Positions 33,091 to 41,510 of a stretch of DNA of 64,000 bases are shown one piece after another. This stretch comes from Aliamphritea hakodatensis (GTDB lineage Bacteria > Pseudomonadota > Gammaproteobacteria > Pseudomonadales > Balneatricaceae). The position numbers were made by a program, and so were the translations under genes. Numbering within the stretch: the first letter of the stretch is position 1; each line of letters starts with the position of its first letter. The notes under the pieces are model-generated. The model was given only the letters and a program-made list of their open reading frames with translations, was not told the DNA's origin and did not search any database. The stretch spans positions 2,170,001 through 2,234,000 of the forward strand of contig NZ_AP025281.1 of assembly GCF_024347195.1 (NCBI RefSeq), in the 5' to 3' direction.

Positions 33091-34539
33091 ATAACTTAAT
33101 TGCTGTTCAGTGGCAAAGTTGGCCGCAATTCCGTCAGCAATCCGGCACTGGCCGAATTCCACAAATGCCACCGGGCCAGGGAAAATGTCTGCGCTGGGGG
33201 GCAGCGCACCGACAGGCTGAAAAATGCGGCTGATGCTGCGGAAAAGGCTGCTGACCTGAAACGTGACGCGTCTGATCAGCACTGTCAGTTCCGGGTATTC
33301 CGGGTACAGCTGTCCGGCAAAGATAATGCCCCGGGTGACCTGCCTGCCGGTGCCACTGATCTGCGTGCTGAGCATGTTTTCGAGAATATGCGCACCTTCG
33401 GCATTCCGTTCCAGCGGCAAAAGGGCAATGCTGCCATCGCAGATGTTATGGGCAAAGCCACTGACCCGGTAATTACCCCGGTTCGCCGGTGACAGTTCAC
33501 CCAGCTTACGGACAGGCAAACCGTCCAGCCCCTGAACAGCCACTGGCGCAGAGGCTGCCACAGAAGCTGTCGCTGCGGTTGAGTTAATGTCGGTGATACG
33601 AATGGCAGGTGCGATCAGCAGGGCCGTTGTCAGTAAGCCCAGTGCCGGTGCTTTTAATCCTATAGTCATAGGAACTGAGTTGATGGCGGTGAGTGCAGGC
33701 TTGTGCGTTTCAGGGGAATGCTGTGCCCGTGTTTTTCTGGCCGGACGTACACAAAGCACCGGTGTGATAAACAGCAGGGCGTCGACGATCAGCATGCCGT
33801 CGCCGTCATGGATATAGGCATACAATTCCGGCCCGGTGGCCATCAGCGCCAGACGGACGCCGTTGATCACCAGTACTGCGATACACAGCACGGCGGCTCG
33901 CAGCAGGTCGGTTTTATTCAGCCGCTGGTGGTACCAGAGGCTGACGCTCAGCCAGAGCAGCAGGGCCAGTGACAGGTTAGTAAAGGCCGAACAGCCGGTC
34001 AGAATCAGCAGGCTGAAGCCGTTAGCCTGATTAATCAGGTTGCCTGAGACACTGTACTGATCCCCGGTGGGCAGAAACAGCGCCGATAACCAGGTATCGA
34101 ATCCCAGAATCTGATCTGCAAAACCGTTCAGCAATAACTGGGTGACCGGCTCCCGTATCGCCACCGAGATCATCAGCCAGGCGGCGGCCCGGGCATAGGG
34201 TTGCTGGCTGGTTCGCAACCAGCAGGTAGCCGCAGCGGCGCAGACCAGCCAGCTGAGCAACGCGATGGGCAGCAGGAGCATCAGGGTCAGCAGGCCGGCC
34301 ATACCGGCGTCGGCGATGCTTCTGTTAAGGCTTGCATGCTGGTGAGTTAAGCCTTTCTGGCGGGCTTTGCGGCACAGCAGAAAGGCGATCAGCAGGCTCA
34401 GCCAGATCACCGGGCTGCGGCCAAAGCCCTCAGCCAGCGCCTGCACCAGCCCCTGACTGTAGACAGCGGTAAGGGCTGCGGGTAACAGGGCGTTCAGCGC
34501 TGCCAGTGCGCTTAAACCTGCGAAGAAACGGCCGTTCAT
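33079..34539 (-). CDS. Exosortase/archaeosortase-like membrane protein with extra C-terminal domain
   Basis: A 486-residue integral membrane protein. Residues about 1-265 have some eight hydrophobic helices and the exosortase catalytic triad in family-like contexts: Cys183 (LILTGCSAFTNLSLALL), Arg229 (VINGVRLALM) and His244 (YAYIHDGDGMLIVDAL). Exosortases are transpeptidase-like enzymes that recognise C-terminal tails of surface proteins. After one more helix (GLLTTALLIAPAIRI) comes a periplasmic domain of about 170 residues that might correspond to the EpsI-type domain fused to XrtA; I do not recognise its sequence. It overlaps the upstream glycosyltransferase by 4 bp (ATGA). The next gene downstream encodes a protein with a sorting-like tail. 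The family call rests on motif and topology, without an alignment. Confidence 0.8.
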   Translation of the reverse strand: MNGRFFAGLSALAALNALLPAALTAVYSQGLVQALAEGFGRSPVIWLSLLIAFLLCRKARQKGLTHQHASLNRSIADAGMAGLLTLMLLLPIALLSWLVCAAAATCWLRTSQQPYARAAAWLMISVAIREPVTQLLLNGFADQILGFDTWLSALFLPTGDQYSVSGNLINQANGFSLLILTGCSAFTNLSLALLLWLSVSLWYHQRLNKTDLLRAAVLCIAVLVINGVRLALMATGPELYAYIHDGDGMLIVDALLFITPVLCVRPARKTRAQHSPETHKPALTAINSVPMTIGLKAPALGLLTTALLIAPAIRITDINSTAATASVAASAPVAVQGLDGLPVRKLGELSPANRGNYRVSGFAHNICDGSIALLPLERNAEGAHILENMLSTQISGTGRQVTRGIIFAGQLYPEYPELTVLIRRVTFQVSSLFRSISRIFQPVGALPPSADIFPGPVAFVEFGQCRIADGIAANFATEQQLSYFAK

Positions 34540-35588
34540 GAGCGTTCCGCCATCCGGGCCAGTGCCGGCAGTGCCTGACGGTAAACGTCGATGATTTTCG
34601 GGCCAACGACATCACAGCTGAACCGCCGGCGGATAGTCTGATAAGCCAGCAGAGACATCCGGCTGTGGTCGCTTGTGCTGTGTTGCAGCCAGTTCTGGAT
34701 GACCTTTTGGAAACGGATAAAGTTTTGCGGGGCAACCAGCCAGCCATTGTGTTCATGCTCAATCAGTTGGGGCAGAGCACCCACCGCGAAGCTGGCCACC
34801 GGTATACCACGGGCCATGGCTTCCAGGGCGACCAGTGGCAAGCCTTCACAGCGGCTGGTAATACAGAGTAAGCCGATATCCTGCCAGTGGTTCTGCATAT
34901 CAACCTGACCGTAAAAGGTCAGATGGGCGTACTGTGCTTCCAGTTCGGCCCGCATGGGACCATCACCGAACACGGCGACTTCCGGGTGTTCCACGGCGGT
35001 GTTGGCGGAAAACAGCGTGGCGGTTATCTGCGCGAAACAGTCCGGGCCTTTTTCGTGTGACAAGCGGCCGACAAAGGCTATTTTCTGGCCGGTGTTGCGG
35101 CGGTAACGTTCGGTGTTCACAAAATTGGGCAACTGGTTGCAGTCGCACGGGAGCCGGTCGGCAATTTCCGGGCTTACGCTGATGATCCGGTCTGCCAGTG
35201 GGGCACTCAGAGTATCCAGCATACTGTAGAGCTTCAGTCTGCCTTCTCCCAGATCGCCGGCATGATAGGTGGAAACCACCGGCACCCGTGCCAGCCGGGC
35301 GGTAATGCGGCCGAGAATGCCGGCTTTGTAACCGTGGGTAGCCAGCATCGACGGATAGCGGCCCAGCATTTTATACAGGCCGTGCCAGCCCGGGCTGATC
35401 TGCCATTCAATGCCGGCAGCGTCCAGCTGGTCTTTCAGCGGATGGGGGCCGTAATCCTGTATAAAAATGACCCGTGTCTGATAACCGCGGCGTTTCAGCC
35501 AGCCGGACAGATTGAGGATGTGGGTTTCGATACCACCGCTGTTGCGGCTGTCGATCAGCTGAAAAATGATCCAGTCATGTAAGGACAT
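34536..35588 (-). CDS. Glycosyltransferase family 4
   Basis: A 350-residue GT-B enzyme. The acceptor domain has LIDSRNSGGIETHILNLSGWL; the donor domain has KIAFVGRLSHEKGPDCF and LLCITSRCEGLPLVALEAMARG with the E-x7-E motif. The start at 35588 is supported by AGGAG 8 bases upstream; the longer frame to 35615 has none. It is first of an operon with the exosortase-like gene, sharing an ATGA overlap. The sugar it adds is unknown. Confidence 0.9.
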   Translation of the reverse strand: MSLHDWIIFQLIDSRNSGGIETHILNLSGWLKRRGYQTRVIFIQDYGPHPLKDQLDAAGIEWQISPGWHGLYKMLGRYPSMLATHGYKAGILGRITARLARVPVVSTYHAGDLGEGRLKLYSMLDTLSAPLADRIISVSPEIADRLPCDCNQLPNFVNTERYRRNTGQKIAFVGRLSHEKGPDCFAQITATLFSANTAVEHPEVAVFGDGPMRAELEAQYAHLTFYGQVDMQNHWQDIGLLCITSRCEGLPLVALEAMARGIPVASFAVGALPQLIEHEHNGWLVAPQNFIRFQKVIQNWLQHSTSDHSRMSLLAYQTIRRRFSCDVVGPKIIDVYRQALPALARMAERS

Positions 35589-35687
35589 AGTCAGATCTCC
35601 TGTCACAGTTTCCATTTTTTTAAATGTGTTTCCTTAACTGTCGGCACGGTTACAGATACGCGCCGGCAGCTTTGATACAGCTGATTA

Positions 35688-35703
35688 CGCAATTTCACGG
35701 CCA
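35688..35703 (-). promoter_or_regulatory. Sigma-54 (-24/-12) promoter of the glycosyltransferase-exosortase operon
   Basis: The minus strand reads TGGCCGT-GAAA-TTGCG, with GG and GC in register and an intact TTGC. It is about 100 bp before the glycosyltransferase start and 128 bp from the element at 35831-35845. Confidence 0.78.
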
Positions 35704-35830
35704 GCCGATAAAAAACGGAGTTTAATCAGTGGGTTACATATAAGGGGGATGATCCGCCTGAGCAGGATCAGACGGCTGACACAGCGAAATCACTTAAATT
35801 GAGAGGCGGTGTAGCAAGTTGCGTGGGGAT

Positions 35831-35845
35831 TTCGCATTTTGCGAA
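35831..35845. promoter_or_regulatory. Enhancer-like 15-bp element 7, perfect palindrome (TTCGCATTTTGCGAA)
   Basis: The exact symmetric form TTCGCA-TTT-TGCGAA. It is the only perfect copy among the seven found and sits between two divergent sigma-54 promoters, 65 bp from the plus-strand -24 box. Confidence 0.82.
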
Positions 35846-35909
35846 TCAATTTGTTATCTGAATCAGGTGGATGTTTTTTAACTTATTGAAAAATATGAAT
35901 ATTTCGAGT

Positions 35910-35925
35910 TGGCGAGGCTTTTGCA
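35910..35925 (+). promoter_or_regulatory. Sigma-54 (-24/-12) promoter of the epimerase gene
   Basis: The plus strand reads TGGCGAG-GCTT-TTGCA, with a perfect -12 box and correct spacing. The start codon at 35980 is about 55 bp downstream. Confidence 0.85.
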
Positions 35926-35979
35926 CTCTACACATCAGCGATTCATTTTCGCTCTGTTGAGAGCAAAAGGAGAAAGCCC

Positions 35980-36972
35980 ATGAAATATTTAGTGACTGGT
36001 GGTTGTGGTTTTATAGGTTCGCATCTGTGCGACTCGTTACTTGAAAAAGGCTATGAGGTCCGGGTACTGGATGACCTGTCGACAGGGTGTGTCGGTAATC
36101 TGCCGGATGAAGCTGAACTGATTATCGGTGATGTTGCCAATCCTGAGGTGGTACGCGCTGCAATGCAGGGGGTAGCCGGCTGCTTCCATCTGGCGGCGGT
36201 GGCCTCGGTAGAACGTTCATCCACTGACTGGGTTGGCTGCCACCGTATCAACCAGCAGGGCACGGTGAATGTACTGGATGCTGCCCGGACGGCAAATAAC
36301 GGTAAACCGGTCCCTGTGGTTTATGCATCTTCAGCGGCCATTTACGGCGACAATGCCTCGGTGCCGCTCAGCGAAGATGCATTACCCCGGCCGATCAGTG
36401 CCTACGGGGCTGATAAACTGGGCAGCGAGCATCATGCCCGTGTGGCCTGGCTGGTGCACGGTGTACCGACTGTCGGGATGCGTTTCTTCAATGTGTACGG
36501 CCCCCGTCAGGACCCCCATTCTCCCTATTCCGGGGTGATTTCAATCTTCATCGACCGGATTATCAAAGGCATCCCGCTAACAGTTTTCGGTGACGGCAAA
36601 CAAACCCGTGATTTTATCTTCGTGACGGATGTGGTGCGGTTTCTGGTGGCGGCCATGATGAACCACCGGCAGGAAGCAGCCGTTTTTAATGTTTCAACCG
36701 GGCAGATGTCATCCATTCTGCAACTGAGTCAGACCCTGAAGCTGGTGGCAGGCTCTGAATCGGTGATCCGTTTTGAACCGGCCCGCACCGGCGATATTGC
36801 TTCTTCGCTGGGAGATCCGGGGAAGGCGGTGGCACGCTTTGGCTTACGGGCGAAGGTGGATCTGGGGTTAGGGCTGATGCTGACGCTGGAATCCCTGCGC
36901 CGGGAAGATGCCAGCTATCGCCCGGAGCCGGAGCCGTTTTTGTGTGAAAAAGTTGAGCTGGACGAATTATGA
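35980..36972 (+). CDS. NAD-dependent epimerase/dehydratase (UDP-sugar 4-epimerase-like)
   Basis: A 330-residue extended SDR enzyme. It has the Rossmann motif TGGCGFIGSHL, Asp of VLDDLSTG for NAD ribose, a Ser-Ser active-site region (VYASSAAIYGD), the catalytic Tyr-x3-Lys (YGADKLG) and the substrate segment FFNVYGPRQDP. It most resembles UDP-glucose/UDP-GlcNAc 4-epimerases (WbpP or GalE-like) and would supply a UDP-galactose- or UDP-GalNAc-type precursor for the polysaccharide. It is divergent from the exosortase operon and driven by a sigma-54 promoter. AAAAGGAG precedes the ATG. Confidence 0.9.
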   Translation: MKYLVTGGCGFIGSHLCDSLLEKGYEVRVLDDLSTGCVGNLPDEAELIIGDVANPEVVRAAMQGVAGCFHLAAVASVERSSTDWVGCHRINQQGTVNVLDAARTANNGKPVPVVYASSAAIYGDNASVPLSEDALPRPISAYGADKLGSEHHARVAWLVHGVPTVGMRFFNVYGPRQDPHSPYSGVISIFIDRIIKGIPLTVFGDGKQTRDFIFVTDVVRFLVAAMMNHRQEAAVFNVSTGQMSSILQLSQTLKLVAGSESVIRFEPARTGDIASSLGDPGKAVARFGLRAKVDLGLGLMLTLESLRREDASYRPEPEPFLCEKVELDEL

Positions 36973-36982
36973 GTCGTGGGCA

Positions 36983-37029
36983 GTCGTACATCTGCGATGG
37001 AGTTTATCGCGGGTGTACGACGTTTTATT
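36983..37029 (+). terminator. Terminator-like hairpin after the epimerase gene
   Basis: GTCGTACA and TGTACGAC pair perfectly, extended inward by GCGAT/ATCGC and G-U pairs, giving a stem of about 16 bp. GTTTTATT follows it on the plus strand. It starts 11 bp after the epimerase stop codon and separates the polysaccharide locus from the c-di-GMP regulators. Confidence 0.7.
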
Positions 37030-37155
37030 CATCCTTTGTCTCCCGCTTTGGGTAACTGACAAAGGTTATCTTCACCGCGTGTGCTATTACATATAAGTGG
37101 TTGTTTTAGGAAGAATTGACTCTTCACAGCACCAATCATCATAAGGAAACAGGGA

Positions 37156-39162
37156 ATGCTCAGACGGGTTTTGTTAGTGGATGATGAAGCGGCCATGCGG
37201 TCAGCCTTAAAACGGCAGTTGCGTGCTACAGAATATGAAGTACTGGTGGCCGGTTCCGGGAAGGAAGCGCTGGACATTCTGGCCGCCACTGAAGTACAGG
37301 TCGTTGTGTCTGATGTACGGATGCCGGAAATGACCGGCGATGTGCTGATGACCCGGATTAAACACCAGTACCCTGAGGTTGTTGGAATTCTGCTGACCGG
37401 GTACGCCGAACTGAATGCGGTGATCCGGGTGCTGAATGAAGGGGCCGTATTCCGGTTTCTTCAGAAGCCCTGGGAACCGGAGGCCCTGCTGGATTGTCTG
37501 CACGATGCCTTTGTTTGCTGGCAGGAAAAGCAGCAGGTGAATGATCAGCATACCTATCTGGAAAATCACGAACATGCCCTGCTGGAAACGGATGCTGAAG
37601 GCCGCACGCTGTATGTAAACCAGAAAGCGGTCCGGCTGCTGAACATTAATGAAGACATAAGCGGTGCACCTCTGGAAGCTGTATTGCCGATGCTGCGTCC
37701 GGAGCAACTCCTGTATCTTGCCAGCGGTGAGCAGCGGCAGTTGGAAGTGCAGGATAAAACCAACGGCCAGATGCTCAGGGTCAGCAGTCAGGCGCTGCAC
37801 AGTGAGCGCCGGATGTTCCGCGTTGAGAAACTGTTTGAGCTGGATACCCTGGCGATCCCTGAATTGCTTTCCCGGCAGGAATTACTCTATCAGCTGGACC
37901 GGCTGTTGCTCAGCTCCGGCGAACCGGTAACCGCTATTTATCTGGACATTAACGGCTTTCGCCGCTTCAACGACAGCCTGGGGTATCAGCAGGCCGACCG
38001 GTTACTGGCAATGATAGCCGCAGAACTGCTGAAAGCTAAACCGGAGGGTGCCAGCCTGGGACGGATGAGCGGTGATGAATTTGCGCTGTTTATCGCCGGC
38101 GGGTTCAGCTTGGCGGATATCTGCGGGCAGCTGGAAGCAATGTTGTTGCCGTTCCATGATCTGATTCATTTTGCCGGGCGGGAACTGCATGTGGCGTTCC
38201 GGGTGGGCTATGCCCGCTCACCGGTGGATGGCCAGGACGCCGATGAGCTCCTGCGTAACGCACAGGTTGCTGCGAATACAGCCTCCCGTGGCGGACGCCG
38301 GACGGTGGTCTGTTATCAGCAGCATATGAATACCCACGACAGTGAGTTTGTGTCCCTGCAGTCGGATTTATACCGTTCGCTGGAGCGGGATCAGTTGTTT
38401 GTTCTGTATCAGCCTAAGGTATCGATGCCGGACGGCCGGATTGCCGGGGCTGAAGCACTGATCCGCTGGGAACACGGTACCCGAGGTGTTATTTCCCCGT
38501 CGGTGTTTATTCCCATGGCCGAGGAAAATGGCCTGATTGATCCGATCGGAGACTGGGTGCTGGCAGCCGCCAGTGCACAGAAACGGATCTGGGAAGCGCA
38601 GCAAGTGCCGGATTTTGTGCTGTCGGTAAATCTGTCAGGGCGACAACTGGAAGATGACGCTCTGCTGGACCGGGTCAGGGATCTGATTCAGCAAAACGCT
38701 TTACATGCGTCGCAGATTGAACTGGAAATCACCGAAACCTTTCTGATGCAGGATATCAGCCACAGTCTGGAATTATTAAGAGGGCTGAAAGCGTTAGGGG
38801 TGCGGTTGGCGATAGATGACTTCGGTACTGGCTATTCATCGCTGAATTATCTCCATCAGTTACCCGTCGATACCCTGAAAATTGACCGTTCTTTCGTCAC
38901 CGGATTAGGCCAGAACCACGAAGCATTTGAGCTGGTGAAAAACATTATTCATCTTTCCCATGATATGGGTAAGCGGGTGGTGGCGGAAGGGGTGGAGACC
39001 CGGGAGCAGCTGGATATCCTCACCGGCCTGCAGTGTGATGAGATCCAGGGCTTTTTCTTTAGCCCGCCGGTTTCCGCAGACAGTTTCAGGGAGTTACTGG
39101 AAAACCAGCCGCTCATCATGCTGGACGTTACAACGGAAGGTGCTGTTCCGGCGCGGATATAA
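37156..39162 (+). CDS. Response regulator with GGDEF and EAL domains
   Basis: A 668-residue RpfG/PleD-unlike hybrid. It has a receiver (Asp9-Asp10, Asp53 in VVSDVRMPEMT, Lys in FLQKPW), a PAS-like middle region (about 135-235), GGDEF (about 245-400) and EAL (about 410-650). The cyclase motif reads RMSGDEFALFIAG, an SGDEF variant that is often still active. The phosphodiesterase has AEALIRWEH, VNLSGRQL, EITETFLM, DDFGTGYSSL and AEGVET, all intact. The likely output is c-di-GMP turnover controlled by phosphorylation. It is followed by another receiver protein, a PhnD-type protein and a histidine kinase on the same strand, a probable signalling unit. Confidence 0.93.
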   Translation: MLRRVLLVDDEAAMRSALKRQLRATEYEVLVAGSGKEALDILAATEVQVVVSDVRMPEMTGDVLMTRIKHQYPEVVGILLTGYAELNAVIRVLNEGAVFRFLQKPWEPEALLDCLHDAFVCWQEKQQVNDQHTYLENHEHALLETDAEGRTLYVNQKAVRLLNINEDISGAPLEAVLPMLRPEQLLYLASGEQRQLEVQDKTNGQMLRVSSQALHSERRMFRVEKLFELDTLAIPELLSRQELLYQLDRLLLSSGEPVTAIYLDINGFRRFNDSLGYQQADRLLAMIAAELLKAKPEGASLGRMSGDEFALFIAGGFSLADICGQLEAMLLPFHDLIHFAGRELHVAFRVGYARSPVDGQDADELLRNAQVAANTASRGGRRTVVCYQQHMNTHDSEFVSLQSDLYRSLERDQLFVLYQPKVSMPDGRIAGAEALIRWEHGTRGVISPSVFIPMAEENGLIDPIGDWVLAAASAQKRIWEAQQVPDFVLSVNLSGRQLEDDALLDRVRDLIQQNALHASQIELEITETFLMQDISHSLELLRGLKALGVRLAIDDFGTGYSSLNYLHQLPVDTLKIDRSFVTGLGQNHEAFELVKNIIHLSHDMGKRVVAEGVETREQLDILTGLQCDEIQGFFFSPPVSADSFRELLENQPLIMLDVTTEGAVPARI

Positions 39163-39303
39163 ATGGATGAAAGCTCGCTTTGGGTAGCTGAATGCTGGTC
39201 AGGGTTTTTGAAGTACGTTTACTATGTACTATAAGAAACAAACAGTTAGGCGTCTGAAAGCCGTTTCCGGTGCCGGGCATGTTAACTAAAGGATGCAAAG
39301 TGT

Positions 39304-40581
39304 ATGGAGTTTCCTGAGCGCAGCTTATTGCTGGTTGATGATGAAGCATCAGTGCTGAATGCACTGAAGCGGATTTTGCGCCGGACAAAGTGCACGGTGC
39401 ACACCGCGGAGTCCGGCCACGCCGGGCTGGCGGTGCTTGAAGAACATCCGGTGGATCTGGTGATCAGTGATATGCGCATGCCGGAAATGGGTGGCGAGGA
39501 ATTTCTGGCCATTGTGGCGGAACGCTGGCCGGACACTGAACGCATCGTAATGAGCGGCTATTCCGATACCCAGGCCACCATTGATGCCATTAATAAAGGC
39601 AAGATCAGCCGTTTCATGACCAAACCCTGGAAAGACGATGAAGTTCTGAGTGTCGTCGCGAAAGGCTTTGAGCTGACCGAACTGCGCCAACGGGCTGACA
39701 AGCTGGAAGCGGTTAAAGAACAGAAAACCCGGGAACTGGCCCAGCTGAATAAAACCCTCGAACACAAGGTTGAACAGCGCACCCGGCAATTGCGGGACAG
39801 CCACCAGAGCTTACAGAACAGTTACCGCGCGGTGGTACGGATGTTCTCCTCCCTGACGGCCCGGCGGATGGGGCAGGACAGCCGTTATAACCAGAACCTC
39901 AATAAACTGCTGCTGTTAATGGCGGACCGGCTCAATATTACCGGGGCCGACCTCAAGCAGCTGTTTTACGCCTGGCAGCTACGCAATATCGGCAAACTGA
40001 GTTTCGACGATGAACTGCTGAAACCTTCCTATGTGGACCTGAACGCTGAACAGCAGCGCCGTTTTCAGCGGCATCCGGTGCTTGCCAATGCCTCCATGGT
40101 GCTGGTGAAACCCCTGCATGCCGCCGGGCAAATCGTGTTACAGCATAAAGAATATCTGGATGGCAGCGGTTATCCCAATGGCCTGACAGCAGAACATATC
40201 AGCCGCAATGCACAGGTGCTGGCGGTACTGAATGACTTTGTTGAACTGATCAACGGCCGTTATCAGCCAAGGCCGTACAGCTCAGAGGAAGCGCTGCAGT
40301 TTATCCGTGAATTTGAAGGTCAGCGTTACGATACCCATCTGATCGAAACCCTTGCCGGTGCAGTCGCGACCCTGGCAAAAGAAGGCGAAGCCATTCAGGA
40401 CGAGCGGATTCTCAGCCACGGCATGAAGCCGGGTATGTCCCTGACCCGGGATCTGCTCAGCGAGCAGGGGGTGCTGTTACTCAGTGCCGGCGCGAAGCTG
40501 GATCAGGATACGATTAACCGGTTAACCGAAATGGAAGAAAATCTGGGGGAACAGCTGGAGATATATGTTGACGCCAGTTAA
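39304..40581 (+). CDS. Response regulator with degenerate HD-GYP domain
   Basis: A 425-residue protein. It has a receiver at residues 1-120 (Asp56 in VISDMRMPEMG, Lys in FMTKPWKDDE), a coiled coil (about 125-165, LEHKVEQRTRQLRDS), and an HD-GYP-like domain (about 170-345). The GYP motif is kept (HKEYLDGSGYPNGL), but where active enzymes have the His-Asp pair (LHDIGK) this reads LRNIGKLSFD. The metal-binding HD is therefore lost, and c-di-GMP hydrolysis is unlikely. It may act as a c-di-GMP or partner-protein adaptor. AAAGGA lies 8 bases before the ATG. It is flanked by a GGDEF-EAL regulator and the PhnD-kinase pair. Confidence 0.88.
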   Translation: MEFPERSLLLVDDEASVLNALKRILRRTKCTVHTAESGHAGLAVLEEHPVDLVISDMRMPEMGGEEFLAIVAERWPDTERIVMSGYSDTQATIDAINKGKISRFMTKPWKDDEVLSVVAKGFELTELRQRADKLEAVKEQKTRELAQLNKTLEHKVEQRTRQLRDSHQSLQNSYRAVVRMFSSLTARRMGQDSRYNQNLNKLLLLMADRLNITGADLKQLFYAWQLRNIGKLSFDDELLKPSYVDLNAEQQRRFQRHPVLANASMVLVKPLHAAGQIVLQHKEYLDGSGYPNGLTAEHISRNAQVLAVLNDFVELINGRYQPRPYSSEEALQFIREFEGQRYDTHLIETLAGAVATLAKEGEAIQDERILSHGMKPGMSLTRDLLSEQGVLLLSAGAKLDQDTINRLTEMEENLGEQLEIYVDAS

Positions 40582-40661
40582 CGGTGGCAGCAGGCAGTAG
40601 ACGTCGCCGGCGGATACACAGGGTACCGGCCGGTGAACAAGGATACATTTCAAGGAGCAGC

Positions 40662-41480
40662 ATGATGAAGAAGTTACACAGTTTACTCATTGCCGGCGGT
40701 TTATTACTCAGCCTGGGCGCCCAGGCGGATACCTTTACCTTTGGCATCGTACCTCAGCAATCTGCAAAGAAACTTGCCAAACTCTGGACCCCGGTAACTG
40801 CTTACCTGAGTGAGAAGACCGGCCATGACATTAAGTTCACCACCGCCAAAAATATCCCGACCTTTGAAAAACGGCTGCAAAAAGGTGAATACGATATTGC
40901 CTATATGAACCCGTATCACTTTACGGTGTTTAACCAGAAACCGGGTTATAAAGCGATTGCCCGGCAGAAGAACAAGCGCATCAAAGGCATTATGGTGGTA
41001 CGTAAAGACAGCAGCTATGCCGACCTGCAGGGGCTGGACGGTTCCAAGCTGGCGTTCCCGTCTCCGGCTGCCTTTGCGGCCAGTGTGGTGCCCCGGGCGA
41101 ACCTGACCCAGAAAGGCATCGAGTTTGATCCCAAATATGTATCTTCCCACGATTCGGTGTATCTGAATGTTGCTAAGGGCATTTTCCCGGCCGGTGGCGG
41201 CGTTATCCGTACCTTTAACAACACCGATCCGGCGGTCCGTGAACAGCTGAAAGTGCTCTGGACCACCGACGGTTACACCCCTCACGCAGTTGCTGTAGGC
41301 CCGAACGTCAGCACTGATGCGGCTGCCAAATTACAGCAGGCGCTGGTGGACATGGCGGCAGACCCTAAAGGGGCTGAGCTGCTGAAGAAGATTAACTTCA
41401 AAGCATTCACCCCGGCCAGCGATAAGGACTGGGACGACGTTCGCGGGCTGAACATCACGCTGCTTGATCACATGCTGTAA
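40662..41480 (+). CDS. PhnD-family periplasmic substrate-binding protein
   Basis: A 272-residue periplasmic protein with a clear signal peptide (MMKKLHSLLIAGGLLLSLGAQA). It has the phosphate/phosphite/phosphonate-binding PhnD fold: TFGIVPQQSAKKLAKLWTPV, YDIAYMNPYHF, LAFPSPAAFAAS and the later GVIRTFNN. The start at 40662 is set by CAAGGAGCAG; the longer frame from 40584 adds a leader without a ribosome site. There are no ABC transporter genes nearby. The next gene, 30 bp downstream, is a membrane sensor kinase, so this is likely a ligand-binding accessory sensor and not a transport component. Ligand unknown. Confidence 0.88.
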   Translation: MMKKLHSLLIAGGLLLSLGAQADTFTFGIVPQQSAKKLAKLWTPVTAYLSEKTGHDIKFTTAKNIPTFEKRLQKGEYDIAYMNPYHFTVFNQKPGYKAIARQKNKRIKGIMVVRKDSSYADLQGLDGSKLAFPSPAAFAASVVPRANLTQKGIEFDPKYVSSHDSVYLNVAKGIFPAGGGVIRTFNNTDPAVREQLKVLWTTDGYTPHAVAVGPNVSTDAAAKLQQALVDMAADPKGAELLKKINFKAFTPASDKDWDDVRGLNITLLDHML

Positions 41481-41510
41481 CCGGCAGGCTGAGGAACAGA
41501 AGCAGCAGTT

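Larger units (their letters stand above)
35589..35979. other. 391-bp divergent control region between the glycosyltransferase-exosortase operon and the epimerase gene
   Basis: This gap holds two opposing sigma-54 promoters (35688-35703 minus; 35910-35925 plus) and one perfect copy of the 15-bp element at 35831-35845. No open reading frame of note is present. The layout would let one bound activator serve both directions. Confidence 0.8.

Noticed and set aside
36983..37029. Long hairpin as a possible c-di-GMP riboswitch before the receiver-GGDEF-EAL gene
   Set aside because: It is a simple stem-loop right after the epimerase stop with a T-rich 3' side and shows no riboswitch core; a terminator is the simpler reading.
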